NCBI GenBank assembly: GCA_965652595.1
Contig: CBFGWO010000002.1
Coordinates: 9,805 to 73,804 of the forward strand
Length of the DNA stretch: 64,000 nt
Reading direction: 5' to 3'
Source: Cellvibrio sp965652595
GTDB taxonomy: Bacteria; Pseudomonadota; Gammaproteobacteria; Pseudomonadales; Cellvibrionaceae
Shown here: positions 24,801 to 32,917 of the stretch, in pieces
How the letters are laid out: the number at the start of each line of letters is the position of its first letter
Numbering within the stretch: the first letter of the stretch is position 1
Position numbers and translations under genes: made by a program
Notes under the pieces: model-generated
Seen by the model: the letters and a program-made list of their open reading frames with translations, nothing else
What the model was told of the DNA's origin: nothing
Database searches by the model: none

Positions 24801-25685
24801 CGCCCGCTGAATCCTGGCCAGGTCACCCAGGCGCACGGGTAGCAGATCCGGCCCCAGGCGTACCAGGCTGGCGGCCATATCCTCCGGCGTTTGCACCAAC
24901 CCGGCCAGACGAATGCTGTATTCCACCCTATTGATCTCGGTGACTCCTGCGCCCGCGTCCTGGTTGCTGGCGGCGAGGGCGCCGATTATTTCATCCAGAC
25001 TGATGCCCAGGGTTTGCAGGGCCAGTGGGTCCACCTCCACCAGCCATTCGGTTTCATAGCCGCCAATGGAGGCCACCTCGGTAACCCCGGCAGCGGTGAG
25101 CAGCGCGGGTTTTACTGTCCAGTCTTGCAGGCTGCGCAACTGGTGCAGATCCCAACCGGGCACCGGGCGGCCGTCCAGATCCCGCGCTTCAAGCGTGTAC
25201 CAGAGCACCTGCCCCAACGCGGTGGCATCTGGCCCCAACTGAGGTTGCACGCCGGAGGGCAGGCTGCCGGGCGGCAGGCTGGCGAGCTTTTCCAGCAGCC
25301 GGGATCTGGCCCAGTAAACATCTACCTGATCATCAAAAATCACCGCAATGGAGGCAAAACCCTGCATCGAGAGGCTGCGCAGATCCTTGACCCCCGGTAC
25401 CCCTAACAGCGCGCTGCCGAGGGGATAGGTGATTTGATCCTCCACTTCGCGGGGTGAACGGCCCGGCCAATCGACATAGATCAGCTGCTGGTTTTCGCCC
25501 AGGTTGGGGATAGCATCCACCGCCACCGGGTTGCGCGGCAGACCTGAGCCCCACTCAAAGGGCGCCACCACCAGCCCCCAAAACCCCAGACCGACCAAGA
25601 GCACCAACAGGCTCAGCCGCTGGCGCAGACAAAAGCCGGTCCAGGCATAGAGGACACCTGCCAACCCTTGCGGCCTAGTGGTCAT
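21870..25685 (-). CDS. cusA: CusA/CzcA-type heavy-metal RND efflux pump
   Basis: 1271-residue inner-membrane pump of the HME-RND family, clearly longer than E. coli CusA (1047 aa). It starts ...VDAIPNLGENQQLIY and shows SREV-like PGRSPREVEDQITYPL, charged helix-4 residues, and the methionine-rich LLMLQTGMRAATG region that corresponds to the Cus metal site, favouring Cu+/Ag+. The extra length is mostly in the middle membrane block and in an insert after ETIIHYKSEY. The ATG at 25685 has GGGAGG and overlaps the end of cusB by 11 bp. No cusC or cusF gene is adjacent, so the outer-membrane channel must come from elsewhere. Confidence 0.9.
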   Translation of the reverse strand: MTTRPQGLAGVLYAWTGFCLRQRLSLLVLLVGLGFWGLVVAPFEWGSGLPRNPVAVDAIPNLGENQQLIYVDWPGRSPREVEDQITYPLGSALLGVPGVKDLRSLSMQGFASIAVIFDDQVDVYWARSRLLEKLASLPPGSLPSGVQPQLGPDATALGQVLWYTLEARDLDGRPVPGWDLHQLRSLQDWTVKPALLTAAGVTEVASIGGYETEWLVEVDPLALQTLGISLDEIIGALAASNQDAGAGVTEINRVEYSIRLAGLVQTPEDMAASLVRLGPDLLPVRLGDLARIQRAAAPRRGLLDVAGAEAVGGVVTLSQGVNPRTAIADVHRRIAELALPAQVWVDERQVTPEQLADFARKHQLPALDESSQAQWQAWLRQHWQERPSWLSLSQVQLVPFYDRAELIDQTLATLNRALVQQLLVTLIVVLILLGQLRGALAVASTLPMAVLLTFIGMKWWGVEANIVALAGIAIAVGTIVDMGIILTTRVLARRREYPQESTAESIQISVAELGGAVLTAIATTVISFLPVFAMSGAEGKLFAPLAQTKTLVLLASALLVLSLLPLVLHLLLSIRIPRFSLGRFGVRKSPRLPTYLRTLPKWLLVLLATLLLAAVWSPLGPGRLLANTFLLLLLGGFVLLLVSLLRWSYSRLLNWCLAHKGWFLLAPGLLVTLGVCIWLGFSGATRPVLALAESLGADSRHWQHSALWRWGDRVFPGLGREFMPPLDEGSFLWMPSLMPHAGVSEALELLHYQNRAIAAIPEIEVVVGKAGRADTPLDPAPLSMIETIIHYKSEYLTDSAGRVEAFAFDRRRGEFVRDAEGELIPDKRGRPYRQWRDHIKSPEDIWQEIVQAAERPGSTSAPRLQPIETRLLMLQTGMRAATGVKLQAPDLASLDAASRALEASLRQAPGVVPGTVNADRPLGQLWIEIRPDREAIARVGLSMEKLQMTIATALGGERLTQIIQGRERYGVRLRYPREWRESPEAMARLPVQTPSGASVPLGQLASIELVAGPQMIRSENSFLTAYVTFGGAPGLAEVELVEQLDRHLRAEQEQGRLQLPSGVSYSFAGSYQQQQRAAETLRLIIPLSLAAILLLLYWQFRHAGQALSVFSSVLLAWAGGFVLLWLWSRPGFLEFSLLGSSLRELFHLGSINLSIAVWVGFLALFGLAVDDGVVMGSLIKQRFVAEQPTSPAAIRQLAAAAAAERLLPCLMTSMTTLLALLPVLSATGRGADLMRPMAIPTLGGITFVALNLLLVPVLFCWMEERQLAKTA

Positions 25686-27048
25686 GGCCACCTCCCACCG
25701 CTGGCTGGTGATGCAGGTGGTGGTCGTGGACCGAGTGGCCGCTATCAGGCTGGCGAGCCGGAGCGGCCGCCCCATGGTCATGGGGCAGGCTGCCACCACC
25801 CTCACCAAGCAAACTGCGCAGGCCACGCAGCTGCCGCTCGCTGTCGATCCGCAGGGCGCCCTCAGTCACCACCCGCTCACCCTCGGACAAGCCACTAACC
25901 ACCGGGTAAAAATCCCCTGCCCTGGGCCCCAGGGTTAGCTTGCGCGGCACATAACTGGCGGGCTCCTGCTGTGTTTGCACAAACACTATGGCTCCCTCGG
26001 GGCCAAGCAGGGGCGCCGAAGCGGGCACCCGCAGCTGTGCTGGCAGCACCAGCGATAGCCTGGCCGTCACCCACTGACCTGGGTGCCAGTAGCCGCTGGC
26101 ATTGTCCACCAGCACCCGCAGGCTGGCGGTGCGGGTTAAGGGGTCGAGCCAGGGACTGACGTAGTCGATACTGGCGTCCTGCTCCCTGCCCCGCTGATCA
26201 CTGAGGCTCAGCCTCAGGCCCTTGTGTACATAAGCTAGATCCTCCTCATAAGCCGCCAACTCGGCCCATACCTGGCTCAAATCCACCAGAGTAAACAGCG
26301 GCTGGCCCAGGCTGATGTAATCGCCCTCCAACAACAGGCGCTCTCTCACCAAACCGTCGATAGGCGCCTCAATGGGCAGGTGGGTAAGCGGCCTGCCAGC
26401 GGCCTCTACCCGAGTAATCACCCCCTCGGAAACACCCAGTAGCAGGAGTTTTTCACGGGCAGCCGTGTAGGTTTTGTCTGCGGCAGAACGCAGGTTGGAA
26501 TCGCCTGTCAGGCGCGCACGGCTGCGGGCGGCGGAGAGCAGCTCCTCCTGGGCCACGTAGAGTTCGGGGCTGTAGATCTCGGCCAACACCTCACCCTTTT
26601 GCACAGGTGCGCCCTGGGTGGCGACAAAAACCCTGTCCACCCGCCCGCTGACTCTGGCGGTGATGCGCCTGACCCTGGCCTCATCCGGCACGATTTGACC
26701 GCTCAGGCGCAGGCTGCGAGTCAGTGGCCCTTGGCTAACGGCCTGGGTTTCCAGGTTCATCAGCGCCAGGGCCCGAGGGTCGAGCACCAGCGCCTGAGGA
26801 TCGACTGGCGCCGCCGAGCGCACTACCGGCACCAGTGTCATGCCGCAAATGGGGCAAGGGGTATCCGGGTCCTGGCTGCGGATCTTGGGATGCATGGCGC
26901 AGGTGTATTCAGCGGCGGGCTCCAGAAGGTGCAGACTCGAGGCCTGACTGATCAGGGGCACCCACAGAATCAGCACCAACAGGCAGGTGCAGGCATAGGG
27001 ATAGGCCCATCGCCGGGGATGGGGCCGGTACAGGGGAAAAATAAACAT
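25675..27048 (-). CDS. cusB: CusB-type periplasmic adaptor with metal-binding ends
   Basis: 457-residue membrane-fusion protein. After a signal-anchor (residues about 12-35) comes a heavy-metal-binding domain with YTCAMHP and CPICGMTLV (about residues 48-75), then the lipoyl/barrel-sandwich, helical hairpin and beta-barrel domains. The C-terminus is a histidine-rich tail (HDHGAAA ... HDHHLHHQ ... GGGHDH). I use the ATG at 27048, which has GGAG seven bases upstream; a GTG at 27060 lacks a ribosome-binding site. It hands Cu+/Ag+ to CusA and links to an outer-membrane channel. Confidence 0.9.
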   Translation of the reverse strand: MFIFPLYRPHPRRWAYPYACTCLLVLILWVPLISQASSLHLLEPAAEYTCAMHPKIRSQDPDTPCPICGMTLVPVVRSAAPVDPQALVLDPRALALMNLETQAVSQGPLTRSLRLSGQIVPDEARVRRITARVSGRVDRVFVATQGAPVQKGEVLAEIYSPELYVAQEELLSAARSRARLTGDSNLRSAADKTYTAAREKLLLLGVSEGVITRVEAAGRPLTHLPIEAPIDGLVRERLLLEGDYISLGQPLFTLVDLSQVWAELAAYEEDLAYVHKGLRLSLSDQRGREQDASIDYVSPWLDPLTRTASLRVLVDNASGYWHPGQWVTARLSLVLPAQLRVPASAPLLGPEGAIVFVQTQQEPASYVPRKLTLGPRAGDFYPVVSGLSEGERVVTEGALRIDSERQLRGLRSLLGEGGGSLPHDHGAAAPARQPDSGHSVHDHHLHHQPAVGGGHDH

Positions 27049-27103
27049 GAAAGTCTCCACTCGTTAGTCGCCAACATCAGTTCAAAACCGATTGAGCAAC
27101 TGC

Positions 27104-27547
27104 TTAGAGTCGAAACACCTCAAGACGTAAATAGCGCGGCGGGTAGCCCGGCGGATCAGCGCCTCTGACGGCCAGGACAGGGTTGGACCCCAGGGAAGAA
27201 GGTAAGAGCGCCCAGATTTCGGTCGCCATTAAAGGCGCCAGCCAAACCTGGGGTTGAGGCAATTGCAGCAGCGACTCGTCACAATCGGCGCAGCTTTCGG
27301 CCGCTGCATCAACATCAAGCCGGGCCACTTCAACCTGGCTTGATGCCTCCTGGCCGTGTGATGCCTGGCTCTGTGATGCTTGGCCATGACATTGCGCGAC
27401 GCCGCCCTGAGCCACCAGTGGTGCCGGGGCAAACGCGTGAGCCTGGACCGACGACAGCTGACAAGCCACCAAGCACCAGGGCAGCAATAAACCCAGCAGC
27501 AACCAGCTGGGGCGGCGGCGGAGTTGATGGGCTAGGCGGGACAACAC
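27104..27547 (-). CDS. Small Cys/His-containing exported protein before cusBA
   Basis: 147 residues with an arginine-rich N-terminus and a hydrophobic segment (LLLGLLLPWCLVACQ), then a polar region with CHGQASQSQ and ESCADCDES. This looks like the DUF2946/CopL-like small periplasmic proteins that precede copper-efflux genes, but I cannot confirm the family. The start is a GTG with a poorly spaced GAGG; a shorter version is possible. Position 43 bp upstream of cusB on the same strand suggests a role in copper handling. Confidence 0.6.
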   Translation of the reverse strand: MLSRLAHQLRRRPSWLLLGLLLPWCLVACQLSSVQAHAFAPAPLVAQGGVAQCHGQASQSQASHGQEASSQVEVARLDVDAAAESCADCDESLLQLPQPQVWLAPLMATEIWALLPSSLGSNPVLAVRGADPPGYPPRYLRLEVFRL

Positions 27548-27584
27548 AGCGATCAGAGCCTCGGGGGGTGAGTCGGTTGCCGAA

Positions 27585-29009
27585 TCATATCACGCGCGAG
27601 TAGCGGATCTGATTGCCTTGGTTCAAGTAGGCATCGAATACCATACACAGGCGACGAATCAACAAGCGTCCGGCGTTGTGTACTCGAATCCCCTGATCGT
27701 CCAGGCTGAGCAACCCATCCTCCATCATGGGGCCAAGCTGTGCCAGCTCAGCGGCAAAATAGGTTTGGGCATCCACAGCATAGAGGCGTTTGAGCTCAGC
27801 AAAATTCAGCTGAAAATGGCAAATCAGTTGACCTATAACATAGCGGCGCAAACGGTCTTCGGCCGAAGTGACAAAGCCGCGAACAAACGCTAGATCGCCC
27901 GCTTCCAGCCGCTGTTGGTAGCCGATGAGGTGCTTGGCATTTTGTACATAGGCGTCGCCAAAATGACTGATGGCCGAAACCCCCAGAGATACCAGGTCGC
28001 AGTCGCCGTGAGTGGCATAGCCCTGAAAATTGCGCTGCATACGCCCTTCGGCCTGGGCTTTAACCAGGCTGTCTTCCGGCAGGGCAAAGTGGTCCATGCC
28101 CACGTACACATAACCCGCGCCCTGGAGCTTTTCGATGGCCAGACGCAAAAGCCCCAGCTTGGTTTCCGCACTGGGCAAATCCTGGTCGCGGATCAGTTTT
28201 TGACTTTTGAACAGGTGCGGCAAATGGGCATAGCTGAACACCGAAAGGCGATCAGGGCGCAACTGAATGACCTGCTCCAGGGTTTTGCCGAAACCTTCGG
28301 GGGTTTGCAACGGCAGTCCGTAGATCAAATCCATATTGATCGAATGAAAACCCTGCTCCCGCGCCACGCGCACCAGGGTGCCCACCTCTTCCGGGGTGTT
28401 GTAACGGTTGACCGCTGCCTGCACCGCCGGATCAAAATCCTGCACGCCCATGCTCAAGCGATTAAACCCCAGGCGTCGTAGGGTGAGCAGGCTGCGCGCC
28501 GCCGTGCGGCCGGGGTGAATTTCTATACCGTAGTCACCACCATCGTCGCGGCGCAGATGAAAGTGACTCCTGAGCTGGTTGATCAACCACTCCAGCTCCA
28601 GGTCGCTCAGGTAGCTGGGCGTGCCCCCGCCCCAATGAAGCTGCTCCACCAACCTGCCCGGCTCAAACCAGCGTTTGACCTGGGTCATTTCCAGCGCCAT
28701 CTGCTCCAGATAGGGCATAGCCCTTTCCTTATTGGGCGTTATCACCTTGTTGCAGCCGCAGTAAAAACACAGGGTTTCGCAAAAGGGGATATGGCAATAC
28801 AGAGATAAAGGGCGGCCACTGGCGTTACTGCGCTCGGCAGCGGCGGCGTAGTCTGCCTGGCTGAAACTCTCGTTGAACTGAGGCGCAGTGGGGTAGGAGG
28901 TATAACGCGGCCCGGCCAGATCGTAGCTGGCCAGCAGATGGGCATCCCAGGCCAGCGGCTCGTTGAACAGAGGCGGAGCCGATGGATGAGCTTGATTGGC
29001 AAGAGACAT
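27585..29009 (-). CDS. hemN: Oxygen-independent coproporphyrinogen III dehydrogenase
   Basis: 474-residue radical-SAM enzyme that makes protoporphyrinogen IX without O2. The cluster motif is CETLCFYCGC (CX3CX2CXC), with the HemN-typical SYPTAP and GGGTPSYL motifs. AGGAGG precedes the ATG. It follows the parvulin gene of the nar unit by about 55 bp on the same strand, so haem for NarI and qNor may be co-supplied. No separate promoter site is obvious in the short gap. Confidence 0.95.
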   Translation of the reverse strand: MSLANQAHPSAPPLFNEPLAWDAHLLASYDLAGPRYTSYPTAPQFNESFSQADYAAAAERSNASGRPLSLYCHIPFCETLCFYCGCNKVITPNKERAMPYLEQMALEMTQVKRWFEPGRLVEQLHWGGGTPSYLSDLELEWLINQLRSHFHLRRDDGGDYGIEIHPGRTAARSLLTLRRLGFNRLSMGVQDFDPAVQAAVNRYNTPEEVGTLVRVAREQGFHSINMDLIYGLPLQTPEGFGKTLEQVIQLRPDRLSVFSYAHLPHLFKSQKLIRDQDLPSAETKLGLLRLAIEKLQGAGYVYVGMDHFALPEDSLVKAQAEGRMQRNFQGYATHGDCDLVSLGVSAISHFGDAYVQNAKHLIGYQQRLEAGDLAFVRGFVTSAEDRLRRYVIGQLICHFQLNFAELKRLYAVDAQTYFAAELAQLGPMMEDGLLSLDDQGIRVHNAGRLLIRRLCMVFDAYLNQGNQIRYSRVI

Positions 29010-29065
29010 AGGTTCCTCCTATGGACACATGGAGCCGGTGCTACCCGACCCAAGTGAGTCAGTCG

Positions 29066-29815
29066 CTACTGCATCAGTGGCGTGGACGGCAGCGAAAAAT
29101 CGTAACCGCTAATCGTCGCCTCACTGATCAGGTATTGCAGATAGTGATGTATGGCCTTGTGGCGGTTGCAGTTTTGCAGGTAGTCGGCAATATCCTGCTC
29201 CACTTCGTCAAAAGGCTTTTGGCGGCCGGGCCAGCGCCGGTCGATAAGCACCAGGTGGTAGCCGTAGCGAGTTTCAATGGGGTGAGGCAGCAAACCCGGT
29301 TCGGCGCTGAATACCTGCCGCTCAAATTCGGGCAGGGTTTGACCCCGACCGACACGTCCCAGACTACCACCGGCCGAGCTTGAAGGACAGGCAGATTCCT
29401 GCGCCGCCATCAGCGCAAAATCCGCCCCTTGGGAGAGCAGGCCGAGCAGGCGCAGTGCCTGCGCCTTGCACGCCATTCGCGTCTCCACATCATCCGGGGC
29501 AGCAGCCAGCAGTATATGGCTCAACTCCAGCTCCAACCCTTCACAAAAACGCACCAGATTGGCCTGATAGTAGCGCTCGCATTCGGCGCGGCCGGCGCTG
29601 GGCAAGTCAAGCTCCAGCGCCAACAGCTGATCGACAAAACTTTCGTCATCGCCGGGGTGAAGCCCAAGCACCTGGGCCCGCTGACGCAGCAGCTCACCAA
29701 TAATGAGGCTTTCAGCCGCTTGCACCATGGCCGCTCGGGCACTTTCGGCCGGGTGATATTGCATTTCCGCGTGAATGCGCGACTCGGGGATTTCTACCTG
29801 ATTGACACTGATCAT
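29066..29815 (-). CDS. PpiC/NifM-type peptidyl-prolyl isomerase of the nar operon
   Basis: 249-residue cytoplasmic parvulin (no signal peptide). The PpiC domain covers about residues 115-215 (LELSHILLAA ... GGSLGRVGRGQTLPEFE ... TRYGYHLVLIDR). A gene like this often follows narI in Pseudomonas and related genera and is thought to help fold the nitrate reductase. Its ATG overlaps the narI stop (ATGA-type overlap), showing translational coupling to narGHJI. Confidence 0.9.
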   Translation of the reverse strand: MISVNQVEIPESRIHAEMQYHPAESARAAMVQAAESLIIGELLRQRAQVLGLHPGDDESFVDQLLALELDLPSAGRAECERYYQANLVRFCEGLELELSHILLAAAPDDVETRMACKAQALRLLGLLSQGADFALMAAQESACPSSSAGGSLGRVGRGQTLPEFERQVFSAEPGLLPHPIETRYGYHLVLIDRRWPGRQKPFDEVEQDIADYLQNCNRHKAIHHYLQYLISEATISGYDFSLPSTPLMQ

Positions 29816-30519
29816 TGGCTGCTCCGGGTGGCGACTGGGCCACGGCGTCTAACAACCTGATAATTGCGGCGCAGGTACTTAAGCGGGAGGCTCAGTGCGT
29901 GAACCAGACGACTAAAGGGAAAGACCACAAACAGGGTCATGCCAAGGAAGATGTGAGCCTTAAAGATCCAGTGCACGTCCACGATGGCTGCCGCAGCGGT
30001 GTAACCACTGAAGGTCACTATGCCTTGCGCCCAAGCCATAAATTTGAGCATTTCGTGGCCGTCCAGGTGGCCGAGCGAGACAAAAATAGAGGCCAGCCCC
30101 AACAGCAGCTGGGCCAGCAGCAACAGTAATATCAGCTTATCCATCAGGCTGCTGGAAGCTTGTACTCTGGGCATCAGAAAACGGCGCAGCACCAGGATGG
30201 TTAAACCGTAGAGACAGAGCAGGCCGAAGATCCCGCCCGCCACCACCGCCAGCAGCTGCTTGGCCGCGGCCGAGATACCCAGCAGATGCCAGACTTCCAC
30301 CGGAGTCAACAAGCCCACAAAGTGACCCAGGAGTATGCCCAGTATGCCGATGTGGAAAGGCACGCTGCCGCGTTGCAGCCATTTTTTTTCCAATAGCTGG
30401 CTGGAACCCGCCTTCCAGGTGTATTGCTCCCGGTCGTAGCGTGCCCAGGTGCCGATAAAACAAATGGCTAAAGCGATATAGGGATAGATGCCAAAGACCA
30501 ACAGGTGAGAAAAGTTCAT
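29812..30519 (-). CDS. narI: NarI, cytochrome b subunit of respiratory nitrate reductase
   Basis: 235-residue membrane subunit with five helices. It holds two b haems and takes electrons from quinol to NarH. The haem histidines lie in PFHIGILGILLGH and in the later VHWIFKAHIFLG and RLVHALSLP segments. Start at the ATG 30519 (MNFSHLLVF), the usual NarI N-terminus; the longer in-frame reading would overlap narJ. It lies 22 bp after narJ. Confidence 0.95.
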   Translation of the reverse strand: MNFSHLLVFGIYPYIALAICFIGTWARYDREQYTWKAGSSQLLEKKWLQRGSVPFHIGILGILLGHFVGLLTPVEVWHLLGISAAAKQLLAVVAGGIFGLLCLYGLTILVLRRFLMPRVQASSSLMDKLILLLLLAQLLLGLASIFVSLGHLDGHEMLKFMAWAQGIVTFSGYTAAAAIVDVHWIFKAHIFLGMTLFVVFPFSRLVHALSLPLKYLRRNYQVVRRRGPVATRSSQ

Positions 30520-30541
30520 GGTTTTACCTCGTCGCTCATTC

Positions 30542-31234
30542 TTAACGCAGCACCAGCCGCTGCTCCTGGTCGCGCCGCTGACTGGGCAGAGGGCGACGAT
30601 TGATGTCACAGGCCTCACCGGCTTTATCGGCGGCGAAGCTCACGGCTTCCTCCTCCCACACCTTGTCGAGTGCGGCAGGGGTGTGGTCGGGTATTTCGCC
30701 CGCCAGCTGTTGTTGCAAATCGGCCAGGTCGACGCGCGCGCCGGAGAGGGCCAGCAGCGCCTCCATCAGCGGCGCATAGTCGCTGCCCCGCTGACGCAGG
30801 CGGACGGTGAGCAAGCCGAGCACATGGGCAACTTCTTCAAGCCCCAGGCGTGCGTTGTCCTCACCCTGGGTGGATAAAAATTCCAGGTAGAGCGGCAGAT
30901 AATCGGGCAGCTCTTTAGCCGCAAGCTCCAAACCCGCCGCACGATACTGGGCCAAGAGATCCACCATCGCCTGGCCCCGATCGCGGGACTCGCCGTGAAC
31001 GTGTTCGAACAGGTGCAACGAGAGTGCGCGACCCCGCTCAAACAGGCCGTCGTAATCCGCCTGCCAGGCAAGCAAGTCGCTCGCACAGCGACTTTGCACA
31101 AAATCCGTCAACCCCTGCTGTTGAGCCTGGGTCAGGGGCAAGTCCACCAGATAGGCCCACAAGGCTTCACGGTCGGCCACCAACCCAGGCGTGGGATAGT
31201 CCAGCAGGTAGGCAAATACTCGTAAACAACGCAT
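30542..31234 (-). CDS. narJ: NarJ, nitrate reductase assembly chaperone
   Basis: 230-residue TorD/DmsD-fold chaperone. It binds NarG before membrane attachment and allows Mo-cofactor insertion. Typical features: LLDYPTPGL near the N-terminus and YLPLYLEFLST (about residue 115). GGAG precedes the ATG, which is 2 bp beyond the narH stop. It is not part of the final enzyme. Confidence 0.94.
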   Translation of the reverse strand: MRCLRVFAYLLDYPTPGLVADREALWAYLVDLPLTQAQQQGLTDFVQSRCASDLLAWQADYDGLFERGRALSLHLFEHVHGESRDRGQAMVDLLAQYRAAGLELAAKELPDYLPLYLEFLSTQGEDNARLGLEEVAHVLGLLTVRLRQRGSDYAPLMEALLALSGARVDLADLQQQLAGEIPDHTPAALDKVWEEEAVSFAADKAGEACDINRRPLPSQRRDQEQRLVLR

Positions 31235-31236
31235 GG

Positions 31237-32775
31237 CTAGTCTCCACTGAGATTGATGGCGGGAATCACCTGGCGCACGCCCGTCGCCTTTTGGCCAAAG
31301 AGACTGTGGCTGTTGTTGCCCTCCCCGCAGCCGTTACCAAAGCTAAAGCCGCAACCGCCTTTGAGGTCGTAGGCCTCTTCGGCATAGGCGCGATGGCTGG
31401 TGGGAATCACAAAGCGATCCTCGTAGTTGGCGATGGCCATGTAACGGTACATATCATCCACCTGGGCTTTGCTCAGCCCCGCCTGTTGGAGCACGGCCAG
31501 ATCTTCAACACCATCCACTTGCTGGGCGCGTTTGTAGGCGCGCATGGCGATCATTTTTTCCAGCGCTTCTATCACCGGTTGCTCCTCACCGGCGGTGAGC
31601 AGATTGGCCAGATAACGGATAGGAATGCGCAGGGATTTGAGATCGGGAATTTCACCGTTCATGCCCACATGACCCGCTTGAGCGGCACTCTGAATAGGTG
31701 AGAGCGGCGGTATGTACCACACCATCGGCAGAGTGCGGTATTCCGGGTGCAGCGGCAGCGCCACCTTCCAGTCGATGGCCATTTTGTAGGTGGGCGAGTT
31801 CTGCGCCGCCTCTATCCACCCCTGGGGAATGCCCTCCGCCTGGGCAGCCGCAATCACAGCCGGGTCATGGGGATCGAGGAAAATATCCAACTGCGCCTGG
31901 TAGAGATCGGCTTCGTTAGCGACGCTGGCAGCGGCCTCAATGCGATCGGCGTCATACAACAGCACACCCAAATAGCGAATACGACCGACGCAGGTTTCTG
32001 AACACACGGTGGGCTGGCCAGCTTCAATGCGCGGATAACAAAAGGTACATTTTTCTGACTTACCGCTTTTCCAGTTGTAATAGATTTTTTTGTAAGGACA
32101 GGCAGACACACACATGCGCCAGCCGCGACATTTGTCCTGGTCGATCAGTACTATTCCGTCTTCCTCGCGCTTGTAAATGGCACCCGAGGGACAGGAAGAT
32201 ACGCACGCCGGGTTGAGGCAGTGTTCGCACAGGCGCGGCAAGTACATCATGAAGGTATTTTCAAACTGGCCGTAAATATCCGCCTGCACCTGATCAAAGT
32301 TTTTGTCCTTGCGGCGCTTTTCAAATTCAGTGCCAAGAATTTCTTCCCAGTTCGGACCCCAGTGAATTTTTTCCATGCGCTGACCGCTCACCAGTGAGCG
32401 TGGCCGCGCTGTGGGCTGGTGCTTACTGCTGGGCGCCTGGTGCAGGTATTGGTAATCAAAATCGAAGGGTTCGTAGTAGTCGTCGATCTCGGGCAAGTCG
32501 GGGTTGGCAAAGAGTTTCGCCAGCACCCGCAGCTTGCCACCGATGCGTGGCGTGAGCTTGCCGTTTTTGTCTCTTTGCCAGCCACCTTTCCATTTACCCT
32601 GGTCTTCCCAATCTTTGGGGTAGCCGATCCCAGGTTTGGTTTCAACGTTGTTAAACCAGGCGTATTCCACACCTTCGCGAGAGGTCCAGACGTTTTTGCA
32701 AGTGATGGAGCAGGTGTGACACCCGATGCATTTATCGAGATTTAACACCATGCCTATTTGGGCGCGAACTTTCAT
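31237..32775 (-). CDS. narH: NarH, iron-sulfur subunit of respiratory nitrate reductase
   Basis: 512-residue electron-transfer subunit with three [4Fe-4S] and one [3Fe-4S] cluster. The motifs are CIGCHTCSITC, CEHCLNPACVSSC, CRGWRMCVSAC (Trp in place of the second Cys, the mark of the [3Fe-4S] site) and CTFCYPRIEAG with CSETCVG. I use the ATG at 32775 (MKVRAQIGMV), the conserved NarH start with AGAGG upstream; the reading frame stays open a further 24 codons upstream. A 142-bp gap separates it from narG. Confidence 0.96.
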   Translation of the reverse strand: MKVRAQIGMVLNLDKCIGCHTCSITCKNVWTSREGVEYAWFNNVETKPGIGYPKDWEDQGKWKGGWQRDKNGKLTPRIGGKLRVLAKLFANPDLPEIDDYYEPFDFDYQYLHQAPSSKHQPTARPRSLVSGQRMEKIHWGPNWEEILGTEFEKRRKDKNFDQVQADIYGQFENTFMMYLPRLCEHCLNPACVSSCPSGAIYKREEDGIVLIDQDKCRGWRMCVSACPYKKIYYNWKSGKSEKCTFCYPRIEAGQPTVCSETCVGRIRYLGVLLYDADRIEAAASVANEADLYQAQLDIFLDPHDPAVIAAAQAEGIPQGWIEAAQNSPTYKMAIDWKVALPLHPEYRTLPMVWYIPPLSPIQSAAQAGHVGMNGEIPDLKSLRIPIRYLANLLTAGEEQPVIEALEKMIAMRAYKRAQQVDGVEDLAVLQQAGLSKAQVDDMYRYMAIANYEDRFVIPTSHRAYAEEAYDLKGGCGFSFGNGCGEGNNSHSLFGQKATGVRQVIPAINLSGD

Positions 32776-32833
32776 TTTTTGCCTCTTTTCTTTCAATCGA
32801 CGGAGTCGACAATCTTTGGCCACCCTGCGGAGC

Positions 32834-32857
32834 CCCTTGCTCTGCATCCCGCAAGGG
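32834..32857. other. Hairpin in the narG-narH gap
   Basis: CCCTTGC (32834-32840) pairs perfectly with GCAAGGG (32851-32857) around a 10-nt loop. There is no T-run, so it is not a terminator; it may stabilise or separate the narG and narH parts of the mRNA. Confidence 0.5.
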
Positions 32858-32917
32858 TCTCTGGCAAGATCCCACTCAAGCTAACCACTGGTTGTGCTAA
32901 AAATCAGATCAGATCCC

